Assembly (NCBI GenBank): GCA_016938615.1
Contig: JAFGUH010000143.1
Span: 1 to 64,000, forward strand
From: Halothiobacillaceae bacterium
GTDB taxonomy: Bacteria; Pseudomonadota; Gammaproteobacteria; Halothiobacillales; Halothiobacillaceae
Reading direction: 5' to 3'
Length of the DNA: 64,000 nt
Of this stretch, positions 59,709 through 64,000 are shown piece after piece. The position numbers and the translations under genes are program-made. The notes beneath the pieces are model-generated. The model did not search any database. It saw only the letters and a list, made by a program, of their open reading frames with translations, and was not told the DNA's origin. Position 1 is the first letter of the stretch. Each line of letters begins with the position of its first letter.

Positions 59709-59999
59709 TTATTCGGATTCGTGAAAGCGGGCGTTGACGAGATCGGCGATCTCGTCGATCGCGTGCTGGGCATCGGGGCCTTTAGCGGTGACCTTGATGC
59801 CCTTCCCGCAGGCCGCGGCGAGCATCATCAGACCCATGATGGATTTGCCATTGACCTCCCGTCCACCGAAGGCCACCTCGATTTCGCTGGCGAACCGCTC
59901 GGCGGTGGCCGCGAGGCGGGCGGCGGCCCGCGCGTGCAGTCCGCGTTTGTTGCGTAGGGTGAGCTCACGGCTGACGGTTGAGGGACCCGATGCAGTCAT
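59709..59999 (-). CDS. ptsH: HPr-family phosphocarrier
   Basis: A 96-residue HPr/NPr. The phosphorylated histidine is H22 (KRGLHARAAA), and the HprK target serine is S53 in VNGKSIMGLMML. It relays phosphate to EIIA proteins, here probably for regulation and not for sugar uptake since no sugar permease is present. It overlaps the end of the EIIA-Man gene by 4 bases. The enzyme I gene that should phosphorylate it is not in the window. Confidence 0.94.
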   Translation of the reverse strand: MTASGPSTVSRELTLRNKRGLHARAAARLAATAERFASEIEVAFGGREVNGKSIMGLMMLAAACGKGIKVTAKGPDAQHAIDEIADLVNARFHESE

Positions 60000-60397
60000 G
60001 ACGTTCCCGACGCCCCTTCCTGGATGATGCCGTCTCGTCCGCCGCTGCAGGCTTTCGCCGTCATGTCGGCCAATGGTAGCCGGGGGTAGTTCAGGGCCCG
60101 GACGAGCATGGGCAGGTTGACGCCGGAAAGGACCTGCACCGCGTGTCGGTCGCGCAGCCGGTGGGCGATGTTCGATGGCGTCGATCCGTACATGTCGGTC
60201 ATCACCAGCACCCCTTCGCCACCATCGAGTTCCGTCACGCGACGACGAGCGGTGTTGAGCAGATCGATCGGATCGTCGTCCTGGTGCACATCGATATGGT
60301 CAAGGCGCGTAGGCAGGCTTTCGAGCATGTCGGTGGCCGTCTCGATCAACTGGGCCCCGATGTCGTTGTGGCAGATGAGGAGGATTCCGACGGTCAT
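59996..60397 (-). CDS. PTS EIIA, mannose-type
   Basis: A 133-residue EIIA-Man domain protein with the phosphorylated histidine H10 in ILLICHNDIG and the conserved TDMYGSTPSN. EIIB, EIIC and EIID partners are absent, so it is a regulatory IIA, as in other proteobacterial rpoN-linked clusters. It follows rapZ by 81 bases and overlaps ptsH. Confidence 0.93.
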   Translation of the reverse strand: MTVGILLICHNDIGAQLIETATDMLESLPTRLDHIDVHQDDDPIDLLNTARRRVTELDGGEGVLVMTDMYGSTPSNIAHRLRDRHAVQVLSGVNLPMLVRALNYPRLPLADMTAKACSGGRDGIIQEGASGTS

Positions 60398-60478
60398 GAC
60401 AGGCGAGAGTCCTCGATCGCGTGCGGTGAGATGGCCATCATACCGAAAAAAGGGTCCGGAGCAGGGACGATTGCCCAG

Positions 60479-61360
60479 TCAGTGATTGGCGAGGTCACGG
60501 TGTCGGACCACCAGGTTGCCGAAGGCCGGCCGGAGGTCGCGGGCAAGGCGCTCGACCACGTAGACCGAGCGATGCTTGCCGCCGGTGCAGCCGATCGAGC
60601 ACGTCAGGTAGCTACGGTCGCTGCGGCTTGCCTCGACCATCATGTGCCCGAGAAACTCGCTGATGCGCGATCGTGTTTCGTGGGTAATCGGGTGTCGCTC
60701 GAGGTAATCGACTACCGGTTGATCGAGTCCGTTGTGCGGGCGCAGCGACGGGTCCCAATGCGGGTTGGGCAGGAAGCGGACGTCGAACAGGAAATCGGAA
60801 TCGAGCGGGATGCCGAACTTGAATCCGAATGACTGGATGAGGATGCGCGGGCCGGCCACTTTCTCGCCGATCAACCTTGCGCGCACGTCCTCGCGCAGCT
60901 GATGCACCGTGGTCAGGCTGGTGTCGATCACCAGGTCCGCATAGGCCCGGATGGGCATCAGCAACTGCGCTTCGCGCGCGATTGCCTCGACCAGGTTGTC
61001 GATCTGGTAGGAAAGGGGGTGTCGGCGACGGGTCTCGGAAAAACGCGTAATCAGACGCTGCCGGTCCGCCTCGAGAAACAGACTGCTGATCTCGAGTTCG
61101 GGAAGCCGTTGCTTGAGTCGGTCGATGCGGTCGGGCAGGGCGGTGAGCGATCGCTCCGGGGCGCGGGCGTCGATACTGATCGCGATCCCGCGAGCGACGA
61201 TACCGCCCTCCAGATAGCTTTTCGCGAGATGGTCGAGCAGGTCCGGGGGCAGGTTGTCTATGCAGTAAAAGCCACTGTCCTCGAGAGCGGCCAGCGCGAC
61301 CGACTTGCCCGAACCCGACTGCCCCGTCACCAAAATCAAGCGTCGCGTCGGCCGGGTCAC
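60479..61360 (-). CDS. rapZ: RapZ-family nucleotide-binding RNase adapter
   Basis: A 293-residue protein with Walker A VTGQSGSGKSVAL and the C-terminal domain motif CTGGKHRSVYVVERLA. In E. coli RapZ guides RNase E to the GlmZ RNA, controlling glucosamine-6-phosphate synthesis. Its start overlaps the hprK stop by 4 bases. The linkage hprK-rapZ-EIIA-HPr is standard. Confidence 0.95.
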   Translation of the reverse strand: MTRPTRRLILVTGQSGSGKSVALAALEDSGFYCIDNLPPDLLDHLAKSYLEGGIVARGIAISIDARAPERSLTALPDRIDRLKQRLPELEISSLFLEADRQRLITRFSETRRRHPLSYQIDNLVEAIAREAQLLMPIRAYADLVIDTSLTTVHQLREDVRARLIGEKVAGPRILIQSFGFKFGIPLDSDFLFDVRFLPNPHWDPSLRPHNGLDQPVVDYLERHPITHETRSRISEFLGHMMVEASRSDRSYLTCSIGCTGGKHRSVYVVERLARDLRPAFGNLVVRHRDLANH

Positions 61361-62322
61361 GCGTCTGGCCCCGATGTGGAGGCAGGATGTCCTGGCTGGT
61401 CGGGATCGGCAAACAGCCGCCGAACACGCGGGCTGACCGATCGTTCGCCCCGCTGGCGTTCGAAGTTGCGTTGCCGGACGATTGCCTCGAGCAGTACCGC
61501 GATGTTTCGGCCCGGCGCCACGGGCAGGCGCCAGACGGGAATCGGCAGGCCGGCGATGCGCTCGGTGCCTCGGTCGCCGAACAGCCGCTCGTCGGCGCCG
61601 ATGCGGCGGTCGCTGTGGGAGGGGTAGAGATCGACAATCAGACGGAGGTACTTGCGGGTCTTCAACGCGTTGCTGCCGAACAGTTCGTGAATGTCGAGGA
61701 TACCGATGCCACGGACTTCCAGCAGGCCGAACAGGCGTGCCGGGCAGGAGCCGGTCACCTCGCTACCGTGCGGGACGAAGCAAGGCGCGTCGTCGGCGAT
61801 CAACCGGTGCCCGCGACTGATCAGTTCCAGCGCCACTTCGCTCTTGCCGATCCCGGCCTGGCCGCGGATCAGCACGCCCAGGCCACTGACCTCCATGAAC
61901 ACGCCGTGTCGCCAGTCCTCGTCCAGGGTTCCGCAGAGACGCTGCAGCCGCCGGGTGACGGCCTCGTCGTCCTCGGGCGTGGTGATCACGGTGACGGGCG
62001 TGTCAGTCGTCGCGGCGATTACCGGATCAGATAGCCAGTGACCGGCCGCCTGCGCGTCCGCTTCGGTCAGCAGGATCACCCTCGGTTTCAATTCGGCCGG
62101 GAGCGGGCCGTTGGCGCCGGTCAGGCATTCGGTTGTGCATTGCAGGGCGGCGCGCAGAGCGGGCGAGACGAGCGCGACCCGGGTGGCGAGCCACGGGTTG
62201 GCCGGGCCGACGCGTCGCTGGCTCGGTGGCGGTGGGACATCCCAGCCGCCGGGCAGGGCGGAGCGCCAGTCGGCGTCATCGGCGCTCGCGGAGAGGTGGT
62301 GATGGGTGACGTTCGCGGTCAT
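61357..62322 (-). CDS. hprK: HPr kinase/phosphorylase
   Basis: A 321-residue bifunctional enzyme that phosphorylates HPr on serine and reverses it. The Walker A is GQAGIGKSEVALEL, followed by LIADDAPCFVP and the signature LEVRGIGILDIHELFG. The N-terminal domain is preceded by a disordered 30-residue stretch (SASADDADWRSALPGG). Its substrate serine is intact in the HPr encoded nearby. Confidence 0.95.
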   Translation of the reverse strand: MTANVTHHHLSASADDADWRSALPGGWDVPPPPSQRRVGPANPWLATRVALVSPALRAALQCTTECLTGANGPLPAELKPRVILLTEADAQAAGHWLSDPVIAATTDTPVTVITTPEDDEAVTRRLQRLCGTLDEDWRHGVFMEVSGLGVLIRGQAGIGKSEVALELISRGHRLIADDAPCFVPHGSEVTGSCPARLFGLLEVRGIGILDIHELFGSNALKTRKYLRLIVDLYPSHSDRRIGADERLFGDRGTERIAGLPIPVWRLPVAPGRNIAVLLEAIVRQRNFERQRGERSVSPRVRRLFADPDQPGHPASTSGPDA

Positions 62323-62361
62323 GGGGTGCCCGTGTGCCGCTCGAGACGTGTTGATCGCGCG

Positions 62362-62844
62362 TCAGCCGGCGGTCGCCTCAGCGCTGTTCTTGAGCCACTC
62401 TATCATCAGCGCCTGAACACGTTCGGCGCTCTGCGCCTCCATGACGGTGTCGCGTTCATCCGGGTCGTTCAGGTGACGGGCGAGACGGCCCAGGATCTCG
62501 AGATGCTGCTCGGGGCAGTCCTCGGGGATCACCAGACCGATGACCAGGGTGACAGGCGCGCCGTCTGGGGCGCCGAAGTCCACCCCTTCACGCAGTCGGA
62601 TGACGGCGCCGCGCGGGGTCAGTATGTCGTCAACGCGACCGTGGGGAACGGCGATCCCGTGACCGATTGCGGTGCAACCCAGACGCTCGCGGGCGATGAG
62701 GGCTTCGAATATCCGTGTGGCCTGCTGACCACCCAGCTCATCGTCGGCGAGCAGGCCGGACAAGACTTCGAGGACCCGTTTTCGGCTCTGGTACAGCTCG
62801 TCGATCCGGATGTGATGGATCGGAAATAGTTCGGCAGTGTTCAT
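62362..62844 (-). CDS. ptsN: PTS EIIA-Ntr regulatory protein
   Basis: A 160-residue IIA-Ntr. The phosphorylated histidine is H68 in GHGIAVPHGR. It acts in regulatory phosphorelays with HPr-like NPr, controlling potassium, nitrogen and stress responses. The ATG at 62844 follows AGGGTG. The track ORF is extended 120 codons through repeat copy B, an artefact. Confidence 0.95.
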   Translation of the reverse strand: MNTAELFPIHHIRIDELYQSRKRVLEVLSGLLADDELGGQQATRIFEALIARERLGCTAIGHGIAVPHGRVDDILTPRGAVIRLREGVDFGAPDGAPVTLVIGLVIPEDCPEQHLEILGRLARHLNDPDERDTVMEAQSAERVQALMIEWLKNSAEATAG

Positions 62845-62889
62845 TAGGCACCCTGTCGGTCGACTGGTCGCGAGGATCGCTCGCGGGTC

Positions 62890-63177
62890 CAGGGAGGCCC
62901 CGCACGAATCGATAGTGCCTGAAGCGGGACCGCCGCCAAGGGTCCCGATGCAAGGCGCGGTGTGCCGTGAATGGCCGTCGCCATTCGCACATGCGGCAAC
63001 GCCGCAGATGGGCCGTTGGCGACCCGCCCTAAAGGCGCTCCCGGGTTTGCCCGCACTCGGCGTTACCGTCTCTCGACGGGCCCGAGTTATTGCCCTGGGC
63101 CCGTCTTCGAGCCGGCGCCAGAAAAGCGGACAAACGCGCAAGCCAGAGGCACCATCGATTCGTGCAGAGTCTCCCTG
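62890..63177. repeat. Full-length dispersed TIR element (copy B)
   Basis: 288 bases, same orientation as copy A and most similar to it. The ends are CAGGGAGGCCCCGCACGAATCG and CGATTCGTGCAGAGTCTCCCTG. It keeps the hairpin GAATGGC-cgtc-GCCATTC (62969-62986), and the second stem is extended to GACGGGCCC / GGGCCCGTC (63075-63105). It separates hpf from ptsN inside an otherwise conserved cluster. Confidence 0.92.
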
Positions 63178-63287
63178 GGGAATGGTCGAGTCGGCGCGCA
63201 TCATAGCGTGTTGTTCCCGCGGTGCAATACCGACCCGCGGTTCGTGGTCGCCGGACCGGGGCGTGGAATGGCTCCCGGTCGAGTCGA

Positions 63288-63341
63288 CAGGCCAGCCGGT
63301 TCAGCGACCGCTGGCAGGCCAGCCGGTTCAGCGATGGCTGG
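63288..63341. repeat. 27-bp tandem duplication overlapping the hpf 3' end
   Basis: CAGGCCAGCCGGTTCAGCGA occurs at 63288 and 63315; the full 27-bp units differ in two bases. The second unit contains the last codons and stop of hpf, so the end of the gene was duplicated into the downstream spacer. Confidence 0.9.
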
Positions 63342-63621
63342 TGAGCTTTTCCTTGTGCTTGACGATCTGGCGGTCAAGCTTGTTGATCATGGCGTCGATC
63401 GACGCATACATGTCGTCGGTGACCGACTCGGCGTGCATGTCCTGACCGCTGACGTGCAGGTTGGCTTCGGCCTTCTGGGCCTCCTTGCGCTCCACGGTGA
63501 GAATGACGTGGATATCCACCAGCTTGTCGAAGTGTCGCTCCAGGCGCGTGAACTTCTCGTGGACGTAGGCCTTGAGGGCCTCGGTGACATCGACATGATG
63601 ACCGGTGATGTCAATCTGCAT
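63328..63621 (-). CDS. hpf: Ribosome hibernation-promoting factor (short form)
   Basis: A 97-residue S30AE-domain protein that stabilises inactive ribosome dimers in stationary phase. It runs MQIDITGHHVDVTEALKAYVHEKFTRLERHFD and ends in KHKEKLTSHR without the long C-terminal domain. The ATG at 63621 has AAGGAG 7 bases upstream; the track start is a TTG two codons earlier. It follows rpoN by about 20 bases, the classical arrangement. Confidence 0.95.
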   Translation of the reverse strand: MQIDITGHHVDVTEALKAYVHEKFTRLERHFDKLVDIHVILTVERKEAQKAEANLHVSGQDMHAESVTDDMYASIDAMINKLDRQIVKHKEKLTSHR

Positions 63622-63641
63622 GAGCAACTCCTTATAGTTTG

Positions 63642-64000
63642 CTATATCAACCGCTTACGGTCAGTTGATGAGGCGATTCCCATCGCTTCCCGGTACTTGG
63701 CGATCGTCCTTCGGGCGACGTCGATCCCTTCATCACCAAGCATGGTCGCAATCTTGGCATCGCTCAAGGGCTTCTTGGGATTTTCTTCCTCGACGAGCTT
63801 CTTGATGCGTGCACGGATGGCCGTGGCGGAGCATTCGCCGCCGTCGGCCGTGCCGACGTGGCTCGAAAAGAAGTACTTGAACTCGAATACGCCCCGTGGA
63901 GTGAGCATGTACTTGTTGGTGGTCACCCGGCTGACCGTGGACTCGTGCAACTCGAGTGTCTCGGCGATTTCGCGCAGCACCAGGGGTTTCATGGCGATCT
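63642..64000 (-). CDS. rpoN: RNA polymerase sigma-54 factor, C-terminal part
   Basis: The 3' end of rpoN; the gene continues beyond the window edge. Visible are the C-terminal DNA-binding region with [30 protein letters not shown] and the RpoN box [10 protein letters not shown] that reads the -24 element, then the usual end RKRLI. It is the sigma factor for the promoters at 6113 and 19983. The internal Met listed as a start in the track is not the real one. Confidence 0.96.
   Translation of the reverse strand, partial: IAMKPLVLREIAETLELHESTVSRVTTNKYMLTPRGVFEFKYFFSSHVGTADGGECSATAIRARIKKLVEEENPKKPLSDAKIATMLGDEGIDVARRTIAKYREAMGIASSTDRKRLI

Noticed and set aside
62362-63204. N-terminal 120-codon extension of ptsN
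   Set aside because: The extension is a translation of repeat copy B; the same peptide fragments (TIDSC..SL) appear in other ORFs that cross repeat copies.

Overview
The window is a compact, GC-rich chromosome segment from a bacterium. The gene set points to a gammaproteobacterium, probably one with sulfur-oxidising relatives: a PTS-Ntr cluster with rpoN, hpf, ptsN, hprK and rapZ, mreBCD next to gatCAB, a class I aldolase, a Tat-exported sulfide-dehydrogenase-like flavoprotein and a YeeE/YedE sulfur transporter. This placement (Halothiobacillaceae or Ectothiorhodospiraceae-like) is inference from gene content only. No rRNA, tRNA, CRISPR array, phage or intact transposase was seen.

Layout. 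0.1-4.4 kb: htpX-like protease and lemA, a djlA-like co-chaperone, a CopD-like membrane protein and class I fructose-bisphosphate aldolase. 4.6-9.2 kb: a coherent module of a sigma-54 activator with a cysteine-rich PAS domain, divergent from a Tat-exported FCSD-like flavoprotein with its own sigma-54 promoter and upstream palindrome, then a DUF3034 outer-membrane protein and an exported truncated haemoglobin. 9.3-14.8 kb: EamA exporter, phhB, dodecin, zntB, purT overlapping a stand-alone divergent trpB. 15-21.6 kb: soluble PAS-chemoreceptor, membrane diguanylate cyclase, ammonium transporter with sigma-54 and NtrC-type sites, phospholipase-D-like protein. 21.6-26 kb: katG behind an OxyR-like site, then a YeeE/YedE transporter. 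26.2-36.9 kb: glutathionyl-hydroquinone reductase, an unknown membrane protein, ppsA, mrp, a HAD protein, tpx, a ROK kinase, a 50-residue membrane peptide and a CHASE-GGDEF protein. 37-45.4 kb: metE, a lipoprotein hydrolase, cca, a wrecked sigma-54 activator, an orphan binding protein, gcvH and dgkA. 45.4-52.6 kb: mreBCD, gatCAB, hslO. 53-59.3 kb: operon of a phosphorylase-kinase-like GH15 protein, glk, thiE and hemL. 59.4-64 kb: HPr, EIIA-Man, rapZ, hprK, ptsN, hpf and the 3' end of rpoN, which runs off the window.

Two themes link the regions. First, sigma-54 control recurs: rpoN itself, a live activator with a matching promoter, a dead activator, and an NtrC-style amt promoter. Second, a dispersed non-coding element with about 25-bp terminal inverted repeats (consensus end near CTAGGGAGCCTCTGCACGAAT) occurs in at least seven intergenic positions. 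Full copies are about 210-290 bp, and there are short forms of about 60-70 bp. Several copies end exactly in the stop codon of the adjacent gene, and two full copies share internal hairpins with a compensatory stem extension. This element explains several long spurious ORFs in the track.
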